Origin: Methanothrix soehngenii GP6 | GTDB taxonomy: Archaea > Halobacteriota > Methanosarcinia > Methanotrichales > Methanotrichaceae | DNA length: 64,000 nt | Direction of reading: 5' to 3' | NCBI RefSeq assembly: GCF_000204415.1 | Contig: NC_015416.1 | Location: forward strand, 1,426,001 to 1,490,000 | Part shown: positions 37,727-47,349 of the stretch, in pieces | Layout: the number at the start of each line of letters is the position of its first letter | Position numbering within the stretch: position 1 is the first letter of the stretch | Translations under genes and position numbers: made by a program | Notes under the pieces: model-generated | What the model was told of the DNA's origin: nothing | Databases searched by the model: none | What the model saw: only the letters and a program-made list of their open reading frames with translations

Positions 37727-38470
37727 TCACCCGTACATTGGGAACTCTTTCGGCAACTGGGTCTGCTGTTCCTCGGGTGCGGCCGCTTTCATCTGCTGGG
37801 CCAGTTGAGCCATCTGCACCTCGATCTCCTCTGCCTGTTCAGCGAGCTTTGCAGTGTTCACTCCCAGGCCATAGATCTTGTTAATGGTCTCGATGGCAGC
37901 GATCGCCGAGCGGGGATCAGGTTCTGCTGATGCCGTCTCCCCCAGCAGGCAGACCGCAGGGAGGTTTCTTATGCGGCACTCATTCATGATGCTACCGGTA
38001 ATTCCGGTGATCGTTCCTATCTCAAAGATCTCTGCTTTGCCCCTTATCTTATCCAGCAGCTCCTGGCGGCTTACAGCGCCAAAGACCCGGTTCTGATCAT
38101 CCATCACGGTTATTCCTGCCAGGCAGATCAACTCCTGTACATCGATGGACTCTGCCCAGGCCACTATCTCCCTTCCAACCTCATAGGAGGCCAGGGGATG
38201 GATGGGAATGTCAGCGGTCAGAACCACTACCCCCTTGCTCGCATCCTCATAGATGCGGACCGGCATGTTCACTACTCCTCCCAAAAGGACTGCCAGTGGC
38301 GGGAAGTATTTGGAGTTCATCGCTCCGATATAGGTCATCTTCAGATCGTTGACTATGTACTGGCTGGCGATGTTACCTACCAGGCCGATTCCCGGGAATC
38401 CCTCTATCAGAATAGGGTTTTTGACAGTGAGCTCCTTTTCAAGGATGACCTGGACAATATCCTTCTCCAT
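37727..38470 (-). CDS. Proteasome assembly chaperone (PAC2) family protein
   Basis: 247 residues from ATG 38470. N-terminal LIEGFPGIGLVGNIASQYI and the central DIPIHPLASYEVGREIVAW are conserved in the archaeal PAC2 family. C-terminal 40 residues are helical and Gln-rich. Family members help assemble proteasomes or bind small ligands; the archaeal role is unproven. Confidence 0.85.
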   Translation of the reverse strand: MEKDIVQVILEKELTVKNPILIEGFPGIGLVGNIASQYIVNDLKMTYIGAMNSKYFPPLAVLLGGVVNMPVRIYEDASKGVVVLTADIPIHPLASYEVGREIVAWAESIDVQELICLAGITVMDDQNRVFGAVSRQELLDKIRGKAEIFEIGTITGITGSIMNECRIRNLPAVCLLGETASAEPDPRSAIAAIETINKIYGLGVNTAKLAEQAEEIEVQMAQLAQQMKAAAPEEQQTQLPKEFPMYG

Positions 38471-38628
38471 GAAAGATAATAACCTTTTATCTAAGATAAG
38501 ATCATCGCTTCCCCTGGAGGGATCGAGGGACTGGACAAAAGAGGACAATGGGCGGGGCGTATTCTTAAAATAATGTCTCTCCTATTGATGAGCAGAGCAG
38601 AACGATAAAGAGCAATCTGGGGTTGAAA

Positions 38629-40704
38629 ATGGCAGAAGTAATCAAAGACATTATCGATCAGGCAAAATCAGCAGACAGAACTTACCTCATGGAGCATGAG
38701 AGCAAGGCCATTTTGGAGGAGCTGGGGATATCCACAACCGGCTCCGTGGTAGCAAGAACCGAAGAGGAGGCAGTGGAGATATTCAAGTCTCTGGCCAGTC
38801 CAGTGGCCTTGAAGGTTCTCTCTCCTGATGTAGTCCATAAATCCGATGCAGGTGGGGTCAAGCTCCATTTGAATGAGGAGAACGACGTCCGGCGAGCCTA
38901 CCGGGATATTGTCAGCTCATTTCAGGGAAAGCCGGTGGAGGGCATCTCTGTGCAGAAGATGGCCCCGACGGGAATAGAGGCCATCGTGGGAGTGGCAAAC
39001 GACCCCACCTTCGGGCCGGTTCTGATGTTCGGCCTGGGGGGGGTATTCGTTGAGGTCTTGAAGGATGTCAGCTTCCGCTCCATCCCCATCACCCGCTCAG
39101 ATGCACAGGAGATGATCGAGGAGATCCGGGGGTATTCCCTGCTCAAGGGCAGCCGGGGCCACTCTGCGGATATCGAGGCCTTGAAGGATCTACTGATGAG
39201 GATATCGGATTTTGTGAACTTGGAGCCCCGCATCTGGGAGATGGATCTTAATCCCGTGTTCCTCTATCCCCATGGTTGCACTGTGGTCGATGCCAGAATC
39301 ATCCTGGGCGAGCCCAGGGCCAGTCCACCCGCCGGGAAAGAGAAGCAGGATCTGCATGACCTCTTCTATCCTCAGAGCATAGCGGTGATCGGGGCTTCGG
39401 GTACGCCCGGAAAGCTGGGCTGGAATGTCTTCACCAATCTGGTCAGCCACAAGTTCAAGGGTATGCTCTATCCCATTAACCCCCGGGCAGAGGAGATTCA
39501 TGGCATCAAGGCCTATCCCCGCATCAGCGCGGTGCCCGAGCGAGTGGATGTGGCCATCATTCTGGTCTCTGCAGGCATGACCGCGGATGTAGTGGAGGAG
39601 TGCTGCCAGTGCGGCGTGCGCTATATCGTAGTCGAGTCGGCCGGGTTTGCGGAACTGGGGCCGGAAGGCAAGAAGATCGAATTGCAGATGAAAGAGATCG
39701 CAGATAGGTATGGCGTGCGGCTGCTCGGACCGAACTGCTCGGGGATCATCAACACTCACTGCAGCATGGTGCAGTCCATAGGGATTGTGGATGCCTTGAG
39801 TCAGGGCAACATCGGCCTGGTCTCCCAGGCAGGGGTGTGTGCAGCCGGGATGCTCTGGGGGCTGCGCCATATCATGGACTTCGGCATCATAGCCACCATT
39901 GGCAACAAATTGGACATCAATGAGACCGATATCATGGAGGCGGTGAGCAAGGACGAGAACATCAATGTCATCTGCATGTATCTGGAGTCGGTGAAAGGCG
40001 GCAGGAGGTTCATAGACCAGGCTCGCCAAATCACCATGAAAAAGCCCATAGTGGTGCTAAAGTCCGGCCGGACCGAGGCGGGAAAGAAGGCCGTGGCCTC
40101 CCATACTGCCTCTCTGGCCGGAAACGACCAGATCTACAGCGCCGTCTTCCGCCAGTCGGGGATCATCCGCGCCCGAGACTATGAGCATATGTTCAACCTT
40201 TCCAGAGCCATATCCAAGCAGCCCCTGCCTGACCGGGAGGGGGTTTTCATCATAACCTATGCCGGCTCGTTGGGGGTGATAGCTGCCGATGCCATCATCG
40301 ACAATGGCATGCGCCTCTCCGAGCTGGAGGAGCCTCTGAAGAAGAGGCTGATGGACCTTTTGCCGGACTATGTCTGCGGCATGAACCCGGTGGACTACAC
40401 CTTCAGCCAGGATGCCAGGATTGTGAAGAGCACCATAGAGATCGGGGTGGATAGCATTGATGTGGGCAGCTTCATTGTCATCCTCCAGGCGGAGATCCTG
40501 GACAGCTATGTTGATACCCTGAAGAGCATCGACTACAAGGGAAAACCCATCATCGCCTGCGTTGCCGGAAAGGAGTTTGAGATGCCCGGGGTCATAAAGA
40601 TGGAGAAGGCGGGAATACCGGTCTTCTCGACCCCAGAGCAGGTGGCAGATGCCCTGGGGATCATGTACCGGCACTACAAGAGGGTTAAACAGGCGAAGAA
40701 CTGA
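38629..40704 (+). CDS. acd: ADP-forming acyl-CoA (acetate-CoA) ligase, fused subunits
   Basis: 691 residues. N-terminal ATP-grasp domain (about 5-225, the beta-type part), then the CoA-binding and ligase domains (about 240-690) with YPQSIAVIGASGTPGKLGW and the catalytic His loop VASHTASLAG. It interconverts acyl-CoA plus ADP and phosphate with acid plus ATP. In Methanothrix, acetate activation is usually by the AMP-forming enzyme, so this one may serve other acids or run in the ATP-yielding direction. Start: ATG 38629; a TTG at 38623 is possible. Confidence 0.9.
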   Translation: MAEVIKDIIDQAKSADRTYLMEHESKAILEELGISTTGSVVARTEEEAVEIFKSLASPVALKVLSPDVVHKSDAGGVKLHLNEENDVRRAYRDIVSSFQGKPVEGISVQKMAPTGIEAIVGVANDPTFGPVLMFGLGGVFVEVLKDVSFRSIPITRSDAQEMIEEIRGYSLLKGSRGHSADIEALKDLLMRISDFVNLEPRIWEMDLNPVFLYPHGCTVVDARIILGEPRASPPAGKEKQDLHDLFYPQSIAVIGASGTPGKLGWNVFTNLVSHKFKGMLYPINPRAEEIHGIKAYPRISAVPERVDVAIILVSAGMTADVVEECCQCGVRYIVVESAGFAELGPEGKKIELQMKEIADRYGVRLLGPNCSGIINTHCSMVQSIGIVDALSQGNIGLVSQAGVCAAGMLWGLRHIMDFGIIATIGNKLDINETDIMEAVSKDENINVICMYLESVKGGRRFIDQARQITMKKPIVVLKSGRTEAGKKAVASHTASLAGNDQIYSAVFRQSGIIRARDYEHMFNLSRAISKQPLPDREGVFIITYAGSLGVIAADAIIDNGMRLSELEEPLKKRLMDLLPDYVCGMNPVDYTFSQDARIVKSTIEIGVDSIDVGSFIVILQAEILDSYVDTLKSIDYKGKPIIACVAGKEFEMPGVIKMEKAGIPVFSTPEQVADALGIMYRHYKRVKQAKN

Positions 40705-40712
40705 ATTTCCAA

Positions 40713-40721
40713 TTTTTTTTT
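40713..40721 (+). terminator. T-run terminator of the acyl-CoA ligase gene
   Basis: Nine consecutive T just after the stop codon at 40704; typical of archaeal factor-independent termination. Confidence 0.6.
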
Positions 40722-40804
40722 ATCATTTCGCATGATCGCCTCCTTCCAGAAGAGACAAGGTTTAAGATCTCCCAGGTATGCTATGACATGGAGGTATTAG
40801 GAGA

Positions 40805-41398
40805 ATGGGATTCAAGTTTGTATTGATGACGTTGGCCCTGGTCGCATGCCTATCGGCTGCGGCTCTTGGCGCCAATGCAGTTCCGGAGTTTCCCACTGAG
40901 GATATGTCCGGCAGTGTGATCCGAGAAGAGGTTCAAGAAGGAGTCTATGGCGTTGCAGATGATCCATCGCTATCTTTTAGAAATGAGAGCCTGTTTTATA
41001 TCGACAGACAGACGGGGATGAGCCCCAATGCCGTCACCAAGGTGCCTGTTAGGTATGTAGCAATAGCAGGGAACTGGTCCTTTACCCTTACCGGAGCAGC
41101 TACCAGCTACCTCACCCTTAATCTGTACCAAAACCAAGATGCAGTATCGGGATATGGTATACTGATGCAGAATGGAAACGCAGCTCAGGTAACCGCTGCG
41201 GGCACTATACTGGGCGACAGAGTGGCCCTGTTCGTGTCCCCGGTGCAGAGCCAGGGCCTTTATCGCTTGAGCCTGACCATAACCCCGGGATCCATGAACG
41301 GCAGCTTCGTCTACACCGCTCCGGGAGTGACCCAACCGGGCATAGCCTCTGGAAAGCTGCTGTCGGTTCAGCCGGTGGCCGTTCCAGCGATGGCATAG
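40805..41398 (+). CDS. Secreted hypothetical protein, paralogue 1 of a local family
   Basis: 197 residues. Signal peptide 1-23 (LMTLALVACLSAAALGANA). The mature part has the pattern GNWSFTLTG ... L-x-L-x-LYQNQDAVSGYGIL ... AAGTILGDRVALFV ... YRLSLTI ... SGKL, beta-strands with alternating hydrophobic residues. The same pattern recurs in 41572-42135 and, more weakly, in 43625-44233. Function unknown. Confidence 0.7.
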   Translation: MGFKFVLMTLALVACLSAAALGANAVPEFPTEDMSGSVIREEVQEGVYGVADDPSLSFRNESLFYIDRQTGMSPNAVTKVPVRYVAIAGNWSFTLTGAATSYLTLNLYQNQDAVSGYGILMQNGNAAQVTAAGTILGDRVALFVSPVQSQGLYRLSLTITPGSMNGSFVYTAPGVTQPGIASGKLLSVQPVAVPAMA

Positions 41399-41410
41399 TG
41401 CGGACTTAAG

Positions 41411-41479
41411 GCCGGCAAGAGCCGGCCCGGCAAAATCGCAAAATACCCTGGCGGGATATAATAGATCCCCCTTTTTTTC
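41411..41479 (+). terminator. Hairpin and T-run after the secreted-protein gene
   Basis: GCCGGC-aaga-GCCGGC (41411-41426) can form a strong stem, and a seven-T run follows at 41473-41479. Confidence 0.45.
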
Positions 41480-41571
41480 AGTTGCGCCTTTCAAGCCCAC
41501 GATTATTATACCAGAGATTGCTATATCATTTGATTGCCGTATCATCTGTGGAAAAGAGGCTTGAGTGGTGA

Positions 41572-42135
41572 ATGCAATTGCATTTGAAAGGAATTCCGAT
41601 GGCGATCTTGGTCTTGCTGATCCTCCTCTCGGGGGCAGCATCACAAGGATATATGGGTACCGTCTCTACCGGCAGGGGAATACTCACCCCAATCACCGTG
41701 GGAGAGGAAGAGTCATCGCAGGCACAGGTCGGCCTCTCCGGGGGGCTAAACCTCACCGGAAGCTGGTCGGCGAATCTTAAGGGCAGCCCCGCCAGACATC
41801 TGGATCTGGAGATGTTTCAGCAGGATGACCTGGTTATGGGCTCAGGGCAGCTTAGCTCTGAAGGCCGAAGAATTAACATCACTGCCGCCGGGTCGGTTGG
41901 GACAAAGGACCTGATGGTGTTCGTCATGGCTGCGGGAGGGGAGGAGGTCATAAGAATGGAGCTGTCCGCAAGCAAGACTGCCATCACCGGGGTGTATGAG
42001 GCATTTTCCCGGGGGATGCCGATCGAATCGGGAACGTTGACTGGAAGTGTGATCCTTTCCGCACCCCAAGATAAAGAGATAACCATCATCAGCGCCGCCA
42101 CACCATTACCGGCGGCAAGCACCTCTTATGCATAG
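41572..42135 (+). CDS. Secreted hypothetical protein, paralogue 2
   Basis: 187 residues. Signal peptide about 10-24 (MAILVLLILLSGAAS). The mature part repeats the pattern of the neighbour: GSWSANLKG ... LDLEMFQQDDLVMGSGQL ... AAGSVGTKDLMVFV ... IRMELSA ... ESGTLTGSVI. The ATG at 41599 (SD aaagga) is an alternative start that puts the signal peptide at the very N-terminus. Confidence 0.7.
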   Translation: MQLHLKGIPMAILVLLILLSGAASQGYMGTVSTGRGILTPITVGEEESSQAQVGLSGGLNLTGSWSANLKGSPARHLDLEMFQQDDLVMGSGQLSSEGRRINITAAGSVGTKDLMVFVMAAGGEEVIRMELSASKTAITGVYEAFSRGMPIESGTLTGSVILSAPQDKEITIISAATPLPAASTSYA

Positions 42136-42218
42136 GCAGCCAGTGATCTAGAGAAAAGGCAGCCAATCGGGCCGAATCGATAAGAGCATCTACAAAAGCA
42201 GCAATGGCCAGAGCATCG

Positions 42219-43556
42219 TTATGTCTTGGCGCCTGGGTTGAACCTCTTCATCATCCTCTTCATGTTCATCTTGCCCATGCCTCCTCTCATCCCCTTGAGC
42301 GCCTTCTGCATGGCCTGATGGGATTTGAGCAGCTCGCGGACGAGGTCAGGCGAAGCGCCGCTGCCCTGGGATATGCGCTTGATGCGCGAGGCGGTGATGA
42401 TCTTGGGGTCATCCAGCTCTGCGGCGGTCATGGAGTCCATGACTACCCGGTATTTGTCCAGCCTGTCCTTGGTCATCTGATACTCTTTGTCCGATAGCTC
42501 AAAGCCCAGACCTCCCATGGGCAGCATCTGCATGATCTGCTTTAATGGTCCGAGCTTGTTCATGGCCTCCATCTGCTGGTACATATCCTTGAGGGTGAAC
42601 TTGCCCCGCATCAAGGACTCGACATCCACCTCCTGCTCGGTCTGAACCTCCTGGGCCCGCTCGATGAGGGTTTTGATATCACCCATCCCCAGCATGCGGG
42701 AGATGAAGCGATCGGCCTCAAACCGCTCTAAATCCGCAGGCGTCTCGCCCACTCCGATGAAGGCCACCGAGGTCTTGGTCTCCGCCACCGCAGAAAGGGC
42801 TCCGCCGCCCTTGGCAGTGCCGTCAAGCTTGGTGATGATAACCCCGGTGATGTTGACCGCCTCGTTAAACGCTTTCGCCTGCTCGCTGGCCTGCTGGCCT
42901 AAAGCGGCGTCCATCACCAGCAGCTTCTGATCGGCGTTTACCACTGCGTGGATGTCCTTCATCTCCTGGATCAGGTCCCCCTCCAGGGCATGCCTCCCTG
43001 CGGTATCGACGATCCGTATATCGTATTTTTTTGTGGCCTCCAGGCCGTTCCTGGCTACTGCCGGGGCATCGGTGTTGCCCTTCTCGCCGTAGAAGAATAT
43101 GCCCTGCTTCTCGCACAGAGCCTTGAGCTGGTCATAGGCTCCTGCCCGGAAGGTGTCAGCGCATATTACCGCAGTGCGTAAGCCTTTCCTCTGGAAGAAG
43201 GTGGCGAGCTTCGCTGCGGTAGTCGTCTTTCCCGAGCCCTGCAGGCCCACGAGCATGATGTTCTGCTTTTTCAGAGGGATGTCGGCACCGCGGCCTACAA
43301 GGTTTATCAGCTCCTGGTAGACGATGTTGATCACATGCTCCCTTGGGTTCATGCCCGGAGCGGGCTTCTCGTCCAATGCTCTCGATTTGATGGTGTTGGA
43401 TAGCTGCATCACCAGCTTCACATTCACGTCTGCTTGCAGGAGGGCACGCTGAATCTCCCGTACCGCTTCGTCGACCAGTGCTTTATCTATCTTATTCGCT
43501 GAGGCAATCTTCTTTAGGGCATTGCGCAGCGATCCGCCTAAGTTGTCCAGGACCAT
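42219..43556 (-). CDS. srp54: Signal recognition particle protein SRP54
   Basis: 445 residues. N-terminal four-helix bundle, GTPase G domain ([30 protein letters not shown]) and a C-terminal Met-rich M domain that binds 7S RNA and signal sequences. Targets nascent membrane and secreted proteins. Own promoter at 43586-43594. Confidence 0.97.
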   Translation of the reverse strand: MVLDNLGGSLRNALKKIASANKIDKALVDEAVREIQRALLQADVNVKLVMQLSNTIKSRALDEKPAPGMNPREHVINIVYQELINLVGRGADIPLKKQNIMLVGLQGSGKTTTAAKLATFFQRKGLRTAVICADTFRAGAYDQLKALCEKQGIFFYGEKGNTDAPAVARNGLEATKKYDIRIVDTAGRHALEGDLIQEMKDIHAVVNADQKLLVMDAALGQQASEQAKAFNEAVNITGVIITKLDGTAKGGGALSAVAETKTSVAFIGVGETPADLERFEADRFISRMLGMGDIKTLIERAQEVQTEQEVDVESLMRGKFTLKDMYQQMEAMNKLGPLKQIMQMLPMGGLGFELSDKEYQMTKDRLDKYRVVMDSMTAAELDDPKIITASRIKRISQGSGASPDLVRELLKSHQAMQKALKGMRGGMGKMNMKRMMKRFNPGAKT

Positions 43557-43585
43557 AATGCTTCCATTTCTGGTGGTCTTTAAGC

Positions 43586-43594
43586 CATATAAAT
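43586..43594 (-). promoter_or_regulatory. Box A of srp54
   Basis: Minus strand atttatatg, about 33 nt before the ATG at 43556. Confidence 0.55.
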
Positions 43595-43624
43595 TGTTTC
43601 TCGATGCAAAGCCATTCCAGGGGC

Positions 43625-44233
43625 CTATATCCTCACGGCGGTGGCATTTCCCTCGTCCATGATCTCACCATTCCACTTCAGTATATAAGCTCCAAATAGC
43701 GTTTCATTCGCTAAAACCAGATCAAGATCGCATCCGTCATACCTTTGATCCGGGAATTTTGGCGCCGCCGATTTGACCTTCAGCATTAGCAGTTCTCCCT
43801 CGAAGGAGCCGCTGGCAGATACGGAGTTCTTCGCCAGGCCCTCTCTCAGTTCGCCAAAGCCCATCACCTTGCTCCCACCGGAGGCCCAGAGGTCGAGGCC
43901 CAGGGAGACATCGCTCCGATTGGCAAATCTCACCGTCCAATCCCCGCTCACTTTATCTGCTTCGCTGGTTTCAGTCTCATTGAATGGCGATCCATCAGAG
44001 AACGGATCTCTCTTCCCTTCCACCACGGTGACTTTGGTGGGGGAATTTGCCATATCCATGCTGGGGGGAGTGATCAGGGGCTTGGGCATATCCATGTTGG
44101 CTCCGGTGATACTGGGCACTGCGATGGTGCCGGGATCCAGGGCTATGGCCTGAATCGATAAGCATGATAGCAACATCAAAACAAATGCCATTTGCATGTC
44201 AGTTCGTCTCACTTTTGCCCACCTGCCTGTCAA
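43625..44233 (-). CDS. Secreted hypothetical protein, distant paralogue 3
   Basis: 202 residues. Hydrophobic N-terminus ([16 protein letters not shown], residues 15-30) as signal peptide. The second half has GDWTVRFAN ... [19 protein letters not shown] ... [15 protein letters not shown] ... [10 protein letters not shown], the same order of elements as the proteins at 40805 and 41572, but transcribed the opposite way. Function unknown. Confidence 0.6.
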   Translation of the reverse strand: MTGRWAKVRRTDMQMAFVLMLLSCLSIQAIALDPGTIAVPSITGANMDMPKPLITPPSMDMANSPTKVTVVEGKRDPFSDGSPFNETETSEADKVSGDWTVRFANRSDVSLGLDLWASGGSKVMGFGELREGLAKNSVSASGSFEGELLMLKVKSAAPKFPDQRYDGCDLDLVLANETLFGAYILKWNGEIMDEGNATAVRI

Positions 44234-44501
44234 TTATCTTCGTTATAATTTTAAACGTATCCCAGGGAAGAGGCGTCCACCTCCAGTCGGTTGGCATTAC
44301 CTGAAAAGCGGACAAGTATATATTTCATCCAGCCTATTATGCTATAGAAATGTCGTCCCTCCAAATGAACTCAAGCCAAGGAATGCAGCCCCGGGGATTG
44401 GATATTTCGTATGCATTTCGTCTTAGCCACCAATAGACTGTGCGGCGGAGATAGCGATGTTGGCAGAATTGCCGTCTGAGCATTGATTGGAGATGAAGAC
44501 A

Positions 44502-45545
44502 ATGGGAAAGACATATTCGACCGGGCTGATAGTATCGCCAGCAGAGATTCAGCATAATATGGCCATGTTTGTTGCCATGGCAAAGCTTCTGAGGGCGGTG
44601 GAGCATCCCTCTTCCTTTGACTGGAGGAGTATTGAGGGCGAAGACTTTACCACCCCCATCCGCGATCAGGGAAAATGCAGTAGCTCCGTTGCCTTCGCCA
44701 CCATCGCCCTGATGGAGTCCATGATAAAGATCGCAAATCAGGACCCCAAATTGCAGCCCGATCTCTCTGAGGCCTATCTTTTTCCCCGAGGAGGTGGAAA
44801 ATGCGAGAGCGGTGCTCAATTCGGGCGGATGCTCACGGCTGCAGAGTCCGGGGTTTGCGATGAGCTCTGCTGTCCTTATGCTGGAGACTGGAAGCCATGC
44901 CCGGATTTCAAGAGCAGATTGACTGCCATCACATTCTCTGAGACGATCTTCAGCCCGGAGCAGGCCAAAGCCCATATCGCCTCAACCGGCCCTCTAATGA
45001 GCGGCATGGCGGTCTATGCAGACTTCTTCGAGCATGATGGGGGGATTTATAGTCAGGATTATGGGAACTTCGTAGGCAACCATGCCATTCTGATCGTTGG
45101 CTATGACGAAGGGGAGGATTGCTGGATAGGGAAGAACTCCTGGGGTCTCACTTGGGGGGAGGGAGGGTGGTTCAGAATCAAGCAGGGAGAGTGCGGCATA
45201 GGCTCAGCTTTCCCATTCTATTCCGCTGCCATAGGCTTGAGTCCAGTTCTAGCCTTCCCACCGTCACCAGACATCGCCGCCCCGATCGACGGCACCTTGT
45301 ATGTAACCATGACCAGAGCCGGAGAACGCGATGTGATCTTGCTGGTGAACAATAGGGAGATCGGGGCGCTCACCTTGGGCGAGACCCTGACTGCAGGGGA
45401 GTTCAAGAGGGGTGATACCATCCAGTTCGACCTTGTGGGAATCGCTCATAAGAACGTCTGCTTCCCATCGGGCTGGAGGATATGGACTCTCAGGATGGAT
45501 GGAGGAAAGTACGAGTTCCGGGTTCTGGAGCGGGATAAACGATAA
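44502..45545 (+). CDS. Papain-fold (C1A) protein with Ser at the catalytic Cys position
   Basis: 347 residues from ATG 44502 (SD GGAG 9 nt upstream). Papain fold: oxyanion Gln and active-site segment DQGKCSSSVAFA (papain QGSCGSCWAF), His in NHAILIVGYDE, Asn in KNSWGLTWGEGG. The position of papain Cys25 is Ser (codon 44685-44687) and the following Trp is Val. The disulfide cysteine before it is kept. A C-terminal beta domain of about 100 residues follows. No signal peptide. It is either a pseudoprotease or a Ser-type variant, as in some Plasmodium SERA proteins. Confidence 0.85.
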   Translation: MGKTYSTGLIVSPAEIQHNMAMFVAMAKLLRAVEHPSSFDWRSIEGEDFTTPIRDQGKCSSSVAFATIALMESMIKIANQDPKLQPDLSEAYLFPRGGGKCESGAQFGRMLTAAESGVCDELCCPYAGDWKPCPDFKSRLTAITFSETIFSPEQAKAHIASTGPLMSGMAVYADFFEHDGGIYSQDYGNFVGNHAILIVGYDEGEDCWIGKNSWGLTWGEGGWFRIKQGECGIGSAFPFYSAAIGLSPVLAFPPSPDIAAPIDGTLYVTMTRAGERDVILLVNNREIGALTLGETLTAGEFKRGDTIQFDLVGIAHKNVCFPSGWRIWTLRMDGGKYEFRVLERDKR

Positions 45546-45695
45546 CCACAAGGTTTATTATCATTATAGTTCGAACCGCTATCTGCGGTGATGAAATAGC
45601 ATTCATCTCCCGCGATAGAAGCATCAATCGATCACCGATCGCATCTGTGCCAGGGAGTGGGAATGAGGGCAGGATGCGCATTTAGGAGGATTAAT

Positions 45696-46145
45696 ATGGC
45701 AAAGATTTTTAGCATAATGGTCCTGGCGACCATGCTGGCATTGATAGCGCCTGCAATTGCCCAGCTGCCTTCTGAGGCAGTAGCTAGTAATCGCGAAGAT
45801 ATTTCTGCAATAAACAGGAGCATCATAAATCAATTCGATCCCACGTATGTATGGAAGAATCCATATGCTTTGGATCTATCCGGGATCAGTCCGGCAGTAT
45901 TTGGGAACATCGCCTTCGCCAAGAGCCCCGGTGGCGTTTCATCGGCACTATATACCGAGAGCATCAATGAGTTTTTGAGCCGCGATCCTGATGCCGGCAA
46001 GAGCAACATCACCGTCAATGCCGCCAGAGTGGGATTGACGACAAAGGCCGCTTTTGTTGGAAGCAGTGTGCGAGGGAGCCCATCCGCACCCGGGAGCACT
46101 GCAGCATCACCGAGCGCCGCAGAAATGCAGAATGAGACCACTTAG
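45696..46145 (+). CDS. Secreted small hypothetical protein
   Basis: 149 residues from ATG 45696, with SD GGAGG 7 nt upstream; the longer frame from 45657 lacks a good SD. Signal peptide about 1-22 (IMVLATMLALIAPAIA). The C-terminal 25 residues are Ser/Pro/Ala-rich and perhaps glycosylated. No family recognised. Confidence 0.6.
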   Translation: MAKIFSIMVLATMLALIAPAIAQLPSEAVASNREDISAINRSIINQFDPTYVWKNPYALDLSGISPAVFGNIAFAKSPGGVSSALYTESINEFLSRDPDAGKSNITVNAARVGLTTKAAFVGSSVRGSPSAPGSTAASPSAAEMQNETT

Positions 46146-46387
46146 ATCTTGAGCTTGCGAGGACCTTCCAGGCCCCCCTGGCATGATCCCGGCGTCGTAC
46201 CATGCCGGAATTAAGGCCTCGGGGCCCTTAAGGTCAGGAAGGGCTTCTTGGGCAGGTGGTCCTCTCCCCGGAAATCAGATTTTTTTGCTCCTGTGTGTTA
46301 TATGAAAGGAAGGTCAGCTTCTCCGGCCTAAAGACCGGAGTTCCCTTGCGCCATAGATATGGAATGGTCCATGGGCACAGGCATCGT

Positions 46388-46750
46388 CTACTCCATATCG
46401 CCTTCTTCCACTGCCTCCCTGGGGGCAAGCATCAGATCGTTGAACAGCAGGATCTCAATCACCTGGGCAACATAACGCCTCTGCTGGAATCTCTGGATAT
46501 CCTGGTTCATCTTCAGCTCGGCATCGACCTGCACTCGGATCAGGCTAAGCCTCATATCCCTCTGCTCATCCTCCTTGATGCAGAGGCTGCATATTTCTTT
46601 GAGCAGCCAGGGAAGCCTCAATGGGTTGCGCAATGCTCGGGCCACGAGGAGAATATAGCCCTTCGGCTCTTTTACCTCATCCTCGCCGGTGAGCAACATC
46701 AGGTCTCCGAGAGAGAACTTCTCGCCGTTAATCGTTATGGTGTCATTCAA
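46388..46750 (-). CDS. Hypothetical protein downstream of cobY
   Basis: 120 residues, helical and charged, no membrane segment. Overlaps the 3' end of cobY by 4 nt, so it is in the cobYSZ operon. No family recognised. Confidence 0.6.
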   Translation of the reverse strand: MNDTITINGEKFSLGDLMLLTGEDEVKEPKGYILLVARALRNPLRLPWLLKEICSLCIKEDEQRDMRLSLIRVQVDAELKMNQDIQRFQQRRYVAQVIEILLFNDLMLAPREAVEEGDME

Positions 46751-47349
46751 ATAAAATCACCTTGCAGTATCCGCTCGCAGAGGCGGAGGTCCTCTGCCAC
46801 ATTCACATTCACTGCCAGCTCTATCCTCTCCATTATCAGATGATAATCCTCCTGCTCTCTCTCGATCTCTCCTCCGTCCAGCACATTGATCCCTGAGGGC
46901 ACGATCAGCTGGCCCCGGTAGTTGAAGAGGGAGTCGGGCCTCCGGCCCAGACGGCGGTGCAGATCCAGTGGAGTGTGGGTGGAGAGGGCTGGCTCAGGAC
47001 GTTCTTCATAGACCTCGATTATAGTATCGATGAGCTCGCTTGTGATCAGGGGCAGATCGGCCATGATGACCATTATGGGATCGGTAACCATTGCCTCATT
47101 CACCGCAGAGATCATGTCCGGGACAAAGCCCATCCCCGGAGTATCCACCACGGATAGGCTCCAATCCCGTGCCCAGGCCCGAGTGAGGGGCACATTCTCA
47201 GTGGTGGCGACGTAGATCTTCTCCACTGAGCTATCCTCCAGGGCCAGGGCTACATACTCAATCAACCTCCTGCCGAAGATCGTCACCATGGGCTTCTCTC
47301 CCCTATTCAGACGGGAGCCCCTTCCTCCAGCCATCACCAGAGCGTCCAG
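46747..47349 (-). CDS. cobY: Adenosylcobinamide-phosphate guanylyltransferase, probable CTG start
   Basis: 200 codons from CTG 47349. The nucleotidyltransferase signature MAGGRGSRLNRGEKPM sits near the N-terminus; the fold is that of archaeal CobY, which replaces bacterial CobU. The family begins MDALxMAGG; here CTG-GAC-GCT-CTG-GTG-ATG-GCT encodes exactly that if CTG starts. A strong SD (AGGAGGTG, 47357-47364) sits 7 nt before the CTG; GTG 47337 is 19 nt from it and would cut off the first strand. Overlaps cobS. Confidence 0.9.
   Translation of the reverse strand: MDALVMAGGRGSRLNRGEKPMVTIFGRRLIEYVALALEDSSVEKIYVATTENVPLTRAWARDWSLSVVDTPGMGFVPDMISAVNEAMVTDPIMVIMADLPLITSELIDTIIEVYEERPEPALSTHTPLDLHRRLGRRPDSLFNYRGQLIVPSGINVLDGGEIEREQEDYHLIMERIELAVNVNVAEDLRLCERILQGDFI

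Noticed and set aside
39190-40029. 279-residue minus-strand frame opposite the acyl-CoA ligase
   Set aside because: Shadow of a well conserved gene; no family pattern.
41817-42122. 101-residue minus-strand frame
   Set aside because: Antisense to a signal-peptide gene with paralogues next to it.
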